A stretch of DNA of 64,000 nt. It comes from Muricea muricata (taxonomy: Eukaryota; Cnidaria; Anthozoa; Malacalcyonacea; Plexauridae). The notes under the pieces were generated by a model. It did not search any database, was not told the origin of the DNA, and was given only the letters and a program-made list of their open reading frames with translations. Of the stretch, positions 12,401 to 23,600 are shown piece by piece. Both the position numbers and the translations under genes were made by a program. The stretch lies in the NCBI GenBank assembly GCA_963855995.1, contig OY979717.1, positions 45,620,044 through 45,684,043 of the forward strand, given 5' to 3'. The first letter of the stretch is position 1; each line of letters starts with the position of its first letter.

Positions 12401-15400
12401 AAAACGAAAAAAAAATGCGAGTTGTAGAACTAACGACAAGTGTGGATAGTACAGTCAAAAGCACGCAACGACATAAGATCTGTCACTATTCGTGAAGTCG
12501 TATATAAGCAGAATTCGACGTTTCAAGCAAAGATTCGTTGACGGCTCGCCGTCGCCGGGTATATAAGTTGTAGATAAAAAATTAAATTTTATTTTTTCTC
12601 TTTGCTAATGAGATATGTAAATAGAAAAACAAAAAATAATATAAAAAAGTGCGGATTTGAGATTGTGTTTCCAAAACTATCATCTTGTGCTTTCACACTT
12701 TATTTGCATTGTTCTGCCTCAGCTATGGGTAGGATTGGACAAAAAAGAGGGACAGTAAACTTATGAAAAGATAACATATGCTATTGATAGTAACAACTCC
12801 CTCACAGTGCCTTGTATAACGACAAAATCCTTGCGTCACCGTCATATTCCTCACACATATTTTATCGCTGGCGTATTTTTGCAAGAATTTAAATTAATAG
12901 AATTGTTTTTATCATTTTAGGATGTTTACTGCAAATACTCACTGTACAACTCCAATCCTCATGAAACAACTTGCATCGCGGGAACGACAAATCCCGATTT
13001 CTTTCACATGGAGAAATTTTCTTTTAATCCTTGCACCAAAGAGGTACGTGTCACCTTTGCCAAATTCATAACATTTTCTCATTGTCTGTTCACTGAGTTC
13101 TACACATTATAAAGTAGGGCGCCTTTGAAATATTTTTTAGCGGAAACACGGGTATAGCTGGGCCTTGAAATATGTCCTACCTATTCGTTAAATTTTCCGA
13201 CGAATCATTCTGTTCGACTAAAGGAAAATTGCAAAAATTAATGTTTGTCCGATTCAAGGCTGGACAAAACATTGATTTAGTGCTAGCGTGCTAGGCTTTG
13301 CAGCCTCTTAATTAGTCGATCAATTGAATTTAGATTAAGAGAGCACTATGTTCTCGTAGCGTTTCTAAACGGCGTCCGATTTGTTTCTTACGCAACAATC
13401 TTAAGTTTTAGAATTTCTTGAAGAATTTCTGTTCCAGAATCTAAAAATCGGTCGTATCGATGCTGCATGACTGCCTAGCATTTACCGTCAGTACAATTAA
13501 TTAACAACGAACATATGGATTTTTGCGCCAAACTAAACATACTAATCGTATGGCCCTCCAACATGTACGAAAGACACCGAACCTTTTGTCAGACGAATCG
13601 CTGGCCGATATTTTAAGGCCTGCAGGGCTGGTGTATAAGCGTTTAGCGAATATAATTATATGCCGCGCCCAGTTGTCGAGCTGGCTACGTGCGTACGCCA
13701 CTGACTCGGTGTAATTACAAAGCAAGATTACGGATTGTAAGATTTTTTTGTTTTCAAACTTGTTAGATTGCATTCTTCATTATTTCTGTAAGAACTAAGA
13801 AGTTTGAGAAGAAAAGAATCTTGCTATAATGAATATGCTTTTTTTTATTTTTACAAACCGAAACATAATATATATATATTTTGTTTGTTTATAGTTTATT
13901 GACTTCATATCAAAGGAAAAGAAGCCTCTTATTATACAAGTTTATGGAAAGCAAAAAGCGATGGAGAAGAAAGGGACGAAAAATACAAAGAAGACCGAGC
14001 AAACTACAAAAGCGATCATGATGTCCGAAGCAATGAAGAAAGGTTCTGCCGCCGGAAATGTTCGCAGTGTGAGTAATGACTAAACGTGTAAAAATTTGTC
14101 TCATACGATTGTAATTCTGGTGCATGACTCTGGGTGCATGAAAGAGTGCAGATGCTCATTCACTGTTTACTCGATCACGCATATGCCTGCGGTAACAACA
14201 TTGAACTATAAGTATACTGGAACGCTAAGTCGGGAGAGGGAAAAGTAAATTTCATTTAGGTTTTCAGAGCTGGAGTTGATATACTTGACGTCCAAAATTG
14301 GGCCGTATGTCAAATGAAAGCTGTGAAAAAAATGTATTTGGTGTAAAAAGTTTGAGGTAACAATTTATAGGTAAAAACCAACCGTTACAGCTAATCTAGG
14401 ACTAGGTCAAGCGTTCCTCTTTCAAGTTCCTCATTTTATTGCAATTTTCGTAGTGCATTTGCCATTTTGAAAAAAAATCGTTGCAAGTCTCCTGAGTAAT
14501 TTTCCAAGCACTCACAAAGCTTGATAGTATAGTTCGGTGGCAACCTCGCTTGTCGTTAGAATCGGGACTTCTCTTTCTTAGCATGTGAATGAATACGATA
14601 AACTAAAGCATAGAAAAAAATAACATTGCTTTTGCAATGGTATAGAATTTACTTAATCACATTGGTTCTTACGACAAGTGTGAACTACGCTTCAAGGCCT
14701 ATCTACAAGATACCATTTCGATCTCACCCTCGCATATGTGATCGATTCCAAATTTATATTTATATATCAGTGACAAAAATGTATCTTTCAGGATGAAAAG
14801 CGTTCAGAAGACGCAGTATTCAATGCGGTACATCGAATAACAATGCAGAAGCGACTACAAAGGCTAGAAAATAAAGTCGTAAGTGTATAAGTGTTCTGCC
14901 AAAATAGAAAACATTAATATATATATTGAAAACAATTGCCGTTGGTGAATATAGGAACGTTGATTGATACAGAGCGTTGGATAACATGCCCCTAACTCAC
15001 TTCTCGGTACATTCATTCTATTTTTACAGCAACAAATACGACTTCTGTGTGAAGAAAAAGAACGAGCAGGCGGAGATGATATTGAGGTGTGTGCGTACGA
15101 GTTTATAAAAGCCTGTAAATTATGAAAGTTCTCCATAACACACAGCCATTACTGTGATGCGTAAGTCTATCTAGTATCACATCCACAACAGCAGTGTTTT
15201 ACTAACAAAAACATTATAAGATATGAAATAGCCACCTTATAAACATAAGTTAATTGCTGATCAAAGCTTGTATGGACTGATTTTCTCACTCTATCACGGC
15301 TCTTTTCTAACATCACAAATTCCAACTCGCTTGCTCGCTACGAGTTATTTAATCTAGTCGAAATGTTTATCAGTTTATTTCAATCTAGTCTAGGACCTGT

Positions 15401-17561
15401 ATATGAGTTTGCATGCACTTCATTTAGGACAGGTAATCTCATCGGTTTTAGGGTAAGTTGACCATGGCGGTCAACATGGTAACGCTGCCCGAACCCAAAT
15501 CCGGGACGAAACGTCTGAAACTGACCACACCCAAACATGAACCTTTCGCCATAGTGCTATCTACCAAACCATAAAAGTTTTGGCCTATGTGAGGTGCTAA
15601 TATGGTTCAGAGATGGTGCTTTTGGGGATCGTCAGTGGGAGGTGTGATAGGCCTAGGACAAATATTTCACAAGAAAATGTCCATATAACAATCACAGTGA
15701 AACGTTAATTTAGGGATTAGAGCTTCAAATAAACAGCAGTGGACCTACATTACCTTTTTTTCTAAATCTTTTTAATAGAAACATAATTGGTATTTATTCA
15801 GATATATTTAACACTATTTTGGTGCAAAATAGTTGAGATTTTGTAACCGAAATAATAATTTGAAATGTACCTACCTCTTGCAAATGTACGTATTTTGCGA
15901 AATCCGCTACTCCCTGTTTATCACCGATATTCGTTGAAATCCTTCCAATTATGCAACTCAGCTCAGACATAATCGTATCGAAAACATGTTAATCACAATT
16001 TAACCAGGTTTCAAGTAGATTCTAGCTTTTTAACCATCGAGAAGATTAACCCGGCGCCGTCTAAATTCGGCGCCATTGTACAATCCAATGGCAATGTCGG
16101 TTGTCAACAATTCGGCCCCGTTGTATGGTTGTATTTCCATGTAAGCCAATTCGACTGTAAATATTTTATAACAAAGTTAACCATTTATCAAGGGTATAAA
16201 AAGAAGCTATAACTAAAATATGTTAAAATATGTTGGACAAAGTTCAGGTTTTCTCTTGTCGATGGTTAGACAGCTAGAATCTATTTGAAACCTGGCTACA
16301 ACGTGATTTAAATATTCTCGATACGATTATGTCTGAGCTAAATTGCCTAATTGGAAGGTTTTCAACGAATATCGGTGATAAACTGGGGAGTAAAGTTGCG
16401 GATTTGGCCAAATACGTCCATTTGCAAGAGGTAGGACGTTTCGTCCCAGATTCGGGCAGGGTTAAAATGTTGACCGCCATGGTCAACATGCCCTAAAACA
16501 GTTGAGATTATCTGTCCTAAATCAAGTGCATACAAACTCATATACAGGTCCTAGACTACATAAGCAAGTACTCGCAGCGAGCTTGCGAGTTGGTTTCGCG
16601 ATGACTAGAAGAGCCTTAACGCACCTCTTGTTCTGTTTGTTGCGACCGTTTACCGTTTAGAGATTGCCCAAATTCGAGTATAAACTTCTGTTTTGCTCCG
16701 CATGTTGTGTATAGCAGTGGCACGTTTGAGGATCTATAAGCCTGCAGTATAACAGGATTGAACAATGTTTTGCAAGCCGCATTGGTCATGGGTTAAGGAT
16801 ACATAGATGTGCAACTCGGGGTATTTCTTGTCTTACGCTTACGGATGGTTTGGGTACGTCATACGCAAGCTCATTTCTGGCAAGTACACATGCAAGATTT
16901 TATAAGGAATTAGATAGGGAAATGTCAAATAAACGGCGATTTTAAGAAAACGTTCCGCTAGATTGTGATGGTTCACTGAAATATATAAAAAGAAGTTGCC
17001 CTGTATATTTCAAGCAACTAATGAAGTTATGATTTTGTGCTGGTCGCTTATAAAACGGAAGAAACCATGCATTTTCTGTTATACATTTATATAGTGAAAC
17101 TGGAACAATTGTACTTGCCAGAAATGCGTGTGGATATGACGCAATTCGTGAGACAGCAAAATCATAGGCGAAGTATGCCCAGTTGCACATTTATGTACCC
17201 ATAACTATGTATTAGCCATAGTTTTCAACAATATTGAGCAATATTGTTGAGCCTTAATCGAGTGTAACAATGCTAATCAATATTGTTTACGACATTAGCA
17301 GCAAAAACTGTTCAATCCTATTGCCGCGATTGTTGTTCGTCATTTCTTGCTTGTTTTAACATCTTCGTTGTTTATTGTCAGGTTGCTGAGATTCGCAAAG
17401 TCCTTGGAGATCCTGCGCCTAATACGGCAAATGGACATAATAAAAGTCGACGTAAATCATCTGCATCATCTGCTTCGTCAAAGAAAAGTGGTCAACCAAA
17501 AAAACAGGAGCAACAAGAAGAACGACGGCAAGCTAAAAGTCAAGCTTGTGTGGTCTTATAG
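436..17561 (+). CDS. KIF28: Kinesin-3 family motor, KIF28/KLP-6 type, 3' part (19 exons, 5' end outside window)
   Basis: Exons: 436-642, 1230-1276, 1426-1494, 2538-2640, 2946-3009, 3433-3561, 4148-4314, 6610-6695, 7783-7845, 8638-8856, 9688-9705, 10046-10108, 11571-11651, 11898-11963, 12921-13043, 13895-14068, 14792-14878, 15030-15086, 17382-17561. All junctions are GT-AG and keep frame. The fragment (about 667 residues) opens at the end of the motor domain (ADRAKQIK, NEDPTEKLIRELKEE), which is diagnostic for kinesin-3. A run of ten Asp follows. The FHA domain spans about residues 135-225 (DTRVGSKK, EHAIL, VLVNGEPL, HLYVFYHP). After it come an acidic helical part (ISEELDKK), a segment with FINRKYLMQEMYQ and DYRGQEVGYLN, and a C2-like/DUF3694-type region (VYCKYSLYN, KPLIIQVYG). 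The last 59 residues are a Lys/Ser/Gln-rich tail ending CVVL-stop. Kinesin-3 motors carry cargo towards microtubule plus ends. The KIF28 assignment is family recognition; motor and FHA identity are certain. Confidence 0.88.
2946..4226 (+). other. FHA domain of the kinesin (three exons)
   Basis: Exons 2946-3009, 3433-3561 and the first part of 4148-4314 encode the forkhead-associated phosphopeptide-binding fold. Visible signatures are the RVGS turn, the EHA motif, and the VNG-x-x-L and HxxRIMFGSSH-type strand pairs (here HHNDRIMFGSSH). In kinesin-3 motors this domain follows the neck coiled coil and takes part in dimerisation and cargo or regulatory contacts. The split of the domain over three exons is read directly from the splice sites. 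Confidence 0.85.
5222..5590 (-). pseudogene. Gag-leader-like ORF fragment downstream of the LTR
   Basis: A 122-codon minus-strand ORF starts directly after the LTR-like segment. Its first ~90 codons look coding: polar, proline- and lysine-rich, with the motif SKDVGTQTEP. The last ~28 codons are read out of the foldback arm and are hydrophobic and non-coding in character. No RT, protease or zinc knuckle follows. I read it as the remnant of a retroelement first ORF cut off by the arm; the identity is not certain. Confidence 0.35.
5604..5968 (-). mobile_element. LTR-like fragment in the loop of the foldback
   Basis: Read on the minus strand the segment starts TGTGAAAACGCC, has a TATA-like box (ctataaaagtgggg, near 5830), a poly(A)-signal-like run (aaataaataaataaa, near 5650) and closes near TTTTTACA. 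This order is that of a U3-R-U5 long terminal repeat. Just downstream is TGGTATGAACC, a possible primer-binding site, and then an ORF (5590-5222). A second LTR is not found, so this is a 5' fragment or a capture. Confidence 0.5.
6851..6951 (+). repeat. Tandem duplication of about 48 bp
   Basis: The sequence beginning aacgcgcaagttataacg and ending cagcttgt occurs twice in a row (6851-6898 and 6904-6951), separated by gccaa. The copies are essentially identical, so the duplication looks recent. Confidence 0.85.
7284..7480. mobile_element. Hairpin MITE built on ACACCAAAAA motifs
   Basis: A near-perfect inverted repeat: gtgtaaattactgcc...gtagaaacacc on the left faces ggtgtttctac...ggcagcaatttacac on the right. 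The inner arms contain several copies of acaccaaaaa and its complement. The centre is near 7378 (gcgcctacggcacc). Coding content is absent. Confidence 0.8.
8013..8235. mobile_element. Short inverted-repeat element with GCGCGTAATACAAA end
   Basis: ttttgtttcacgcgtggaaaggct faces agccttttccgcgcgtaatacaaaa around a centre near 8155. The outer part (tacaaacttcacgggactatttt) matches the arms of the larger element at 58866-59876, so both belong to one family. The boundaries are approximate. Confidence 0.6.
8205..8590 (-). pseudogene. Decayed C-terminus of a non-LTR retrotransposon reverse transcriptase
   Basis: On the minus strand, pieces in shifted frames give SKLQRVQNAVARLI, then VALLTFKAIHGMAPHYL, then TAPTLWNNLPYRIRS. 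These three blocks appear in this order at the C-terminus of many Jockey/CR1/L2-type LINE ORF2 proteins. Frameshifts, an internal deletion and stops break it. It lies just upstream of kinesin exon 8638-8856, in antisense orientation. Confidence 0.75.
8990..9195. repeat. Dispersed repeat, copy 1
   Basis: The segment starting ttaacaattagattacgagct and running through ttgatttttaag, acaaattgtc and tgctatctatcgag is shared, with divergence, with 26068-26310. The two copies sit in introns of different genes. The family is not identified. Confidence 0.65.
9255..9495. mobile_element. Hairpin-ended element with GACGTTTCGACT motif
   Basis: acacaacaacggtaa (about 9260) is answered by ttaccgttgttgtat (about 9474). 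The interior holds cgacgtttcgactccattt, a motif type common in non-autonomous repeats. No ORF is present. Confidence 0.5.
10235..10440. mobile_element. MITE with CAACATTGTT-type palindromic interior
   Basis: The left end gatgaaaacagcattgaaca faces tgttcaatgctgttttcatc at the right end. The interior is a chain of short palindromes (caacattgttc, gaacaacattgttgagcc, caatattgtt). The same interior motif is found at about 17228-17290, so a family is present. Confidence 0.75.
10573..11029. mobile_element. Compound inverted-repeat element with repeated GACGCATAAT/CGTCTAGACGAAC units
   Basis: The ends ggccgtttttatac (10573) and gtataaaaacggcca (11015) are inverted. Inside, the block gacgcataat-cgtctagacgaactatcgtcgata recurs in direct copies near 10750 and 10863, and partly near 10600 and 10990, together with inverted pieces. 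Both strands of the interior stay open for about 60 codons, but this follows from the symmetry. Confidence 0.75.
12475..12570. repeat. Short element related to the one at 46040-46200
   Basis: gcagaattcgacgtttcaagcaaagattcg followed by a cgccgtcgccggg turn resembles cagaatacgacatttcgagcaaaagctctttcgccggg near 46080. Both look like hairpin repeat fragments. Extent is uncertain. Confidence 0.4.
15270..16620. mobile_element. Foldback element, asymmetric arms
   Basis: The left arm contains gtctaggacctgtatatgag and gaccatggcggtcaacatg. The right arm contains the complements catatacaggtcctagac and gttgaccgccatggtcaac. The inner arms also pair (accgatattcgttgaaatcc with its complement near 16360), with the centre near 16140. 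The left arm has about 330 extra bp (about 15520-15850) that the right arm lacks. It lies in the last kinesin intron. Confidence 0.8.
16735..17325. mobile_element. Inverted-repeat element just upstream of the last kinesin exon
   Basis: aacaggattgaacaatgttttg (16750) faces aaaaactgttcaatcctatt (17303). Inside, ctggcaagtacacatgc pairs loosely with acttgccagaaatgcgtgtg. The interior repeats caatattgttgagcc, as in the 10235 element. The element ends about 57 bp before exon 17382-17561. Confidence 0.65.
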
Positions 17562-20500
17562 TTCGACGAACAACAACTCTATATACACATTTATTTTGCG
17601 CTATTCTGCGCAGCTAGTCCATTCGTAATTGAATTTAAGGGTTTTTGTACATTACAGGCTGCGAGCAGGCTGAGGTTTTTGTACATAATTATTTTAACAA
17701 ACCCTGTTAAATATGGCACCTGATAACATTCTATACCTAAAATGTAGAAATATGCCACTATTGCAAGTTCAAATTTAAGTGTAGTCTTTCAATACACGAC
17801 ATTTTTGCATGGTTCATGCTCTGGCGTGCAAATACCAAAATGGGTGTAAACACCAACCTGAAATGATCAGGCTTTGTGATTGGACTTTTAAAACAAAATT
17901 CATCATTGTTTCTAATTCGTTCATTAGAGAAACCAATTTTCATACTTCTTTGATTGTTGTAACCAATCACTCACAAAGCTTGTTAGGGTTCAGAGAGGTA
18001 GGTTGGTGGCAACCCTATACAGGGTGTATAAAAAAAAACGGAGCCCATCTTTTGTGTCAAATTATTTCGAAATTACTGAAGCTTATAGCACAGTTTTGGA
18101 CTTGTTTTAAACCACGTTCTTTTCTCTTTCGAACAAGCCGTAATTCGTATTTTTACTCCGAGTAACGTATGTGCTATGACAAATTTAGTAAAAGCTATCG
18201 ATTTGAGATGCTTTCCAATTATGCAAATTCACTATGTCTTTCATGGTCGCCAGTTAAATTTTTATTTTTTCGCTTATTACATAAATGGTATTTCTGTTAA
18301 ACTTGTTATAAAGCTTTACAGAAGATAACGGACCGTTAACGTGCACTACGAACGGATAGTTCAAGCTTGTATCGACTTCATGAATGTTAACATTATACAA
18401 TTTCGACAACATTGTGCACGCGCGGATAAACAAAACGCTAATTTCGATCATTATTTTGGCATAAATCTAAGGTTTTTGTTGATGTAAACGGTCCGTTATC
18501 TTCTGTAAAGCTTTATAACAAGTGTTATTAACTTTAACAGAAATACCATTTGTGTAATAAGCGAAAAAATTAAAAATTTAACTGGCGACTATGAAAGACA
18601 GTGAATTTGCATAATTGGAGGGCATCTCAAATCGATAGCTTTTACTAAATTTGTCATAACACATACGTTACTCGGAGTAAAAATACGAATTACGGCTTGT
18701 TCGAAAGAGAAAAAAACGTGGTTTAAAACAAGTCTAAAATTGTGCTATAAGCTTCAGTAATTTAGAAATAATTAGACACAAAACATGGACTCCGTTTTTT
18801 TTATACACCCTGTAGAATGGTTGCATTTCAAATATGTACAGTACCTATATGTACAGAATATAATCGTATGCAAAATAACCGCGTGTAGTCGTACCTAAAG
18901 GTGACTTATGTCACTGGAAAAATAGTGAAATCTTGTATTTTTAACCGATTAATCAATAGCGACGCCATCTTGAGTTTTAAACGTATCGCAATGCATTGAT
19001 GGAAGTTAAATTATCCTTGTGAAAATCAGTAATTATTTACGAAAACGCAAAAAAATGAGCGTGAAGAAGTCTGTACATGTGATACAGATTTTTCTGGATT
19101 TGCATAGATTTTACTAATAAACTTGATTTTCAAAGTTACTTCGATAATGGATCTATGAAATTGATGTCAGAGTTTCACAGGCCATTTACGACATTCAAAC
19201 CTGTGTTGTTTCAGCTCGAGTGTGTATGTCCGACACAACATGGCCGCTCATGTGGTACACAGTGCATATTATTTTCATTCTGCAGTATGCGCAGTAGTAA
19301 TAGCATTGTATGAAAATTAAATTTCGTCAGATCCATACAAATTCAAAGTAAACTAATTAAACAAAATCCATTGGCATTGGTATTGGCAGGGTGTATTCCA
19401 ACGCGATGGGGTTTTTCTATACCTGAGGTATCTTTAAGCATCCTTGAACATGAAGTTGTAAATATATAGCTGTATCGACGTACATCTTAGTGGTGTAAAG
19501 TATAGAATTAGCATATATAGCTTTATTTAGAAACCAGGCTATGCCTGGGGTGAAATGATTAATTTTCCCGAATTGCAATTGTTATTTATTGACATATATT
19601 TATTTCTTTGTAAGTAGTTTCGCATAGTGATGTATAACGTTGAAACACATTTTAATGTCCATGCTGTTTGTGCTCTAAATACGTAGTCTTTAAATAAAAC
19701 GAAGATTTGTAATTGTATTACATTATGTGAACGAACCTTTTAATTGTTTTATACAATACCCCTTACTTTGAATAATACATTTTTGTTGTGTACCAGTTAT
19801 CTATGTCCCGAATGAACACAATTTTTGAAATGTTGACATGTCAAAACAAAAAACTAGAACTAACTTAATTTATTAACAAAGCACTATGTGCAACACAAAA
19901 GTGTAAAAGAACTTGTATTAAATTTAAAAAGTTTTTATATACGCATAATGCAGTAAAGATCTTCGTTTCATTTCGGCACTTTACTATATTACAACATGGT
20001 AAATATCGTACTACTGTGTTTTAGTAAGGGTTTTAAAATTCTCCTTACAAAATAGTTTTTCGTTTCACTTACATCACAATAGCTCGATCTAAGCCTATAA
20101 AATCTTATTCACTTATTCTATTTTGTTGTCACAATTTAGACAGAATGTAATAAAACGGAAACTTTTATGATACAACGAAAATAATTGTGTTTTCACACAT
20201 TTTCGTGATTTTCCAAAAAAATGTTGTATATTTTATAAATGTAAGTCGCATGCGCTACTTATTCTAGCGTATTTAATGGAGTAAATATGTGTGATGTCCC
20301 ATTTCAAATTTCGTGTGTAGCTGATAAACAGAATTAAGTGAAGGTGTTGTCAATCGTTCTCGCGTACGCTAGACTAAGAATCCCATGCCAGTTTTGGTAT
20401 TAGTGCAGTAGTGTACATCAGCTTTAAAACTGTTAAAAACTTTGGGTGTGTTTGTCGTCACACGAGCACTTTAACATAAACGCTAGATAATCGCATTTGA

Positions 20501-20658
20501 AAAAAATAAGTACAAAAAAGAACACCTTCAAGGAACTTATAGCACAAAATACCAACTCAACTGAAACGTTCATTTTGATATCAACAAAAATTTTGCAGCG
20601 GCAAAAAAATAATTAGATGACGCGAATACTTGATTACGACGTAAAGAATAAACCTTGA
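17562..20658. other. Convergent intergenic region between the kinesin and the CW-PWWP-ARID gene
   Basis: It holds the foldback 18016-18815 and otherwise AT-rich DNA with no convincing ORF. An AATAAA lies at about 19693 on the plus strand, and a TTTATT (AATAAA on the minus strand) at about 19870 could serve the minus-strand gene. Neither is close enough to its gene to be assigned firmly. Confidence 0.5.
18016..18815. mobile_element. Palindromic Tc1/mariner-type non-autonomous element
   Basis: It starts TACAGGGTGTATAAAAAAAA and ends TTTTTTTTATACACCCTGTA. The arms (about 390 bp each) are near-perfect complements, for example actgaagcttatagcaca with tgtgctataagcttcagt. The loop near 18390-18440 is small. 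The TA-CAGGGTGT terminus is typical of Tc1/mariner-type ends with a TA target. No transposase is encoded. Confidence 0.85.
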
Positions 20659-23600
20659 TTATACAGAGTCCAAATCTGCCGAGTCTTCTAACCGGGACAT
20701 ATCTTCTACAAATTTAGAACGAAAAATACATTTACTAAAATAAGTCATGTACATGTCACACATTGCACATACAATAACGTGTTGCCAACACACCCATTCC
20801 CGTTTACCTTCTAGCATTAACATTTCATTAATAGCATCCTTTGCCAAATCATCCGTCAAAAGCACTCTGGAAAAATAATGGATTCTGATCATATTCTTGA
20901 GTGAAAGAAAAAAACCTTCATTGCGCTCAAATGTGCGATTTTAGTTTTTTCGTGGTCCATATTCCAAGTCAGATAACTCAGACTGATGATCATATATAAT
21001 GATGATCATGATGATAATGATGATAATAACGATGGCGTTTGGATGGTGTTGATACGTATTATACAATGACGTAGTTTTTTAACTTACAAATCTTCTACTG
21101 GCGCAGTCAAATTGCTTTTGTTCTTGATTACATGCAATCCTGTGAAACACAAATCTTCGTTACATTGCATTTGCAATGTCTTTTCTTATTTTCTCAAGGT
21201 ATATTGACACTAGTCCATAAAATTTTTATCGCAGTTGCGCTCTCAATGTGAAATACATCATAAAGTTAAAATCGATAGCACGAAAATTGTGTGGTCATTT
21301 ATTCAACGTAGAATGGGTTTTGATTTTCCTCAATGATTGTATATTTCTATATACTAAGGAAAATGTTTAGCAAATCCACAATGTATCTGACATAGTCCAT
21401 AACATTGAACTTGGCAAATCCATAGCAAGATAGTTTTATACTATTGATTGTCAATTTTTTTCCAATACAGTGGCTGCTATCAAAAGCGGGCATAGCAAGG
21501 CTTCGACTGGAACAACTGCATTCTCCGGGGTTCAGCTCAGCTCTCATAAATAACTACTCCCTTATATACACATGTCAGGTTACCCTTCAAGTCAACAGAG
21601 TCATTGCCTTGCAACGCTCTTTCCATTTCTTCAAGTTCTCGTCGAATAGAAATCTCACAGTCTTCTTCTAGATCTTCTATAAATGTTTTGAAAAAACACG
21701 CATGTTAAGTAGCGTAATGCCACGTCTACCATGTCTACCATGCAAGAAGGAGAGCCTAATATCTTTATAGATTTTTATATGTTTTACCTTCGGTAGGGAA
21801 AATTTGTGGTGAATTTGGATTAGAACTTGGAACATACTCATCTTCCAAAATTTTCAAGCTTGACTTGCAATATTGTTCACCAACAGAGGCAAAGTCATGT
21901 GGCTCATAAAAAGTGAGGTCAGTTCTGCCTGGTAAAGGTGAATGTACAGTCGTCTGTGATTCATCTGCTTCAGCAGCTGGCATACTGTGTTGTTCTTCTA
22001 TGAATAACTTGTTCTCGGCTATGATCTGGTCGTATCCAGTGGTACTTTGACAGATCTGTTCTTCTTGTACCGATGTATTTGTGTCTGAAATAGTTGTTGC
22101 GAGGAATGGTGAAACAAACTTCTTTGGTTTTCTTTTCCTAGATTTCTTTTCCTGAGGTAATTTCTTGAGCATTGGTTGAAAGGAAACTGTATTTATTTCT
22201 TCCACCACCTCAGTGTCGTTATTTTCTTTCGAATTGACGATACCAGGATTTGAGTAGCTAGTTGTCGAAATAGCAGTTGCCAAAATAGATCTGGATGTTT
22301 CAATTGTTTCTCGTTTCCTTTTTCTGCTTTCCCACGATGATATTACTTCTTCGTTGAACATTTGTTGCGGCGAGATCCTTTTTGGATCTGTGTCGAAATA
22401 ATGGCCATCTAAATTTCTACTGCTGGAAGTACTGCCATGTGAATTACTCGATTTCATTCCTAGTAGCTTTCTTGGTCGGCCCCTCTTCTTTGGCAAAATC
22501 GAATTACATTGATGTCCATCCTGATGTTGTGAGTTTGGCAGTTGTTGACTTTCTGTAAAAAGGATTTGTATTGTTGAGCAAAAAAATACTAAATTTATGT
22601 AGCAGTTGTACAATACAACAGTGGATATCAGTCTATCGCGCATTTTTAAATTCTCATGAGTCTTGATTTTCTTAAAGTCCAAACATATCATTTGTCTTTC
22701 ATTTTTACAGTAATGGCTTGAATCGGACAGAAATGTTTCCCCCAAAAAACAGTCCGAATGAAGCTCAATCACAGTTTGACATTTTGGTGGCATTAGCATT
22801 TGGTACATCTTTAGAGGCTGCGAAACGAAAATCCACTGCTCATTCTTTTGTCCATGTATACAATCCTCTGTCAACAATAGCATTTAAAACAAGTATTTTC
22901 TTGTAGATATCTTGTGTAGGATAGTTTTAAAATTAGCACGTCATAGCGTTTAAAATATAGTCTTTTACAAATCTGGGTGATCTGGAAGGGGGCAGTCTCG
23001 TAGCCAATGCCCGGTCCTCTGTGGAGGAACGCGAAGCTCCGGGAAAATGCAGATGAGAACAATCTGGCTGTTTGATAATTAGTCTGACCGATTTCCTTCA
23101 ACAAAATTCGGGCAATTTTAATTATTGCTGAGCCTAAAGCTTTATTATTTCGTACCCGATGGGAATAACAGATGATAAAGCGAGCCTTTAGTGTGTAATA
23201 TCTCTCATCGATTGACAGAGTGCGATTTTTAATTTTTCCATTTAGTAGTGCAGGCTATATATTATTAAGGGAATTTTTTGTTGCTTATTAGTACACATAG
23301 ATCATTAATATGTACAAATTAGCAACACAATAAACAACAACAAAAGAATCCCATATTTGCTTTGTTTTAGTATTATTTATTGGAGCAGTCAAAAAACATA
23401 GACCCAAATTTAATTAAGCTACGTTCTATGCACTAATCAAGGGAATATAAAACAAGTTCCGATTCTTCAAGAGTAAACCATCTTCAACGGTTGAAATATT
23501 GCGCACCTTCGTATTGGATCAGACGGTAATGGAATGCAGCGAATTTGTGCATTCTTCTAGGCTTTTTCCCAGAGTCTCACGATTCCTTCACACACGATCG

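Noticed and set aside
17809-18165. 118-codon plus-strand ORF
   Set aside because: It runs through the end of the 18016 foldback, and composition shows no coding signature.
22553-22883. N-terminal ~110 codons of the long minus-strand ORF (MLLLTEDCIHG...)
   Set aside because: They precede the acceptor at 22553 and look like open intron; only the part from ESQQLPNSQ on is taken as exon.
22718-22906. 62-codon plus-strand ORF opposite the same intron
   Set aside because: Coding-like in composition, but without splice partners or a recognisable domain.
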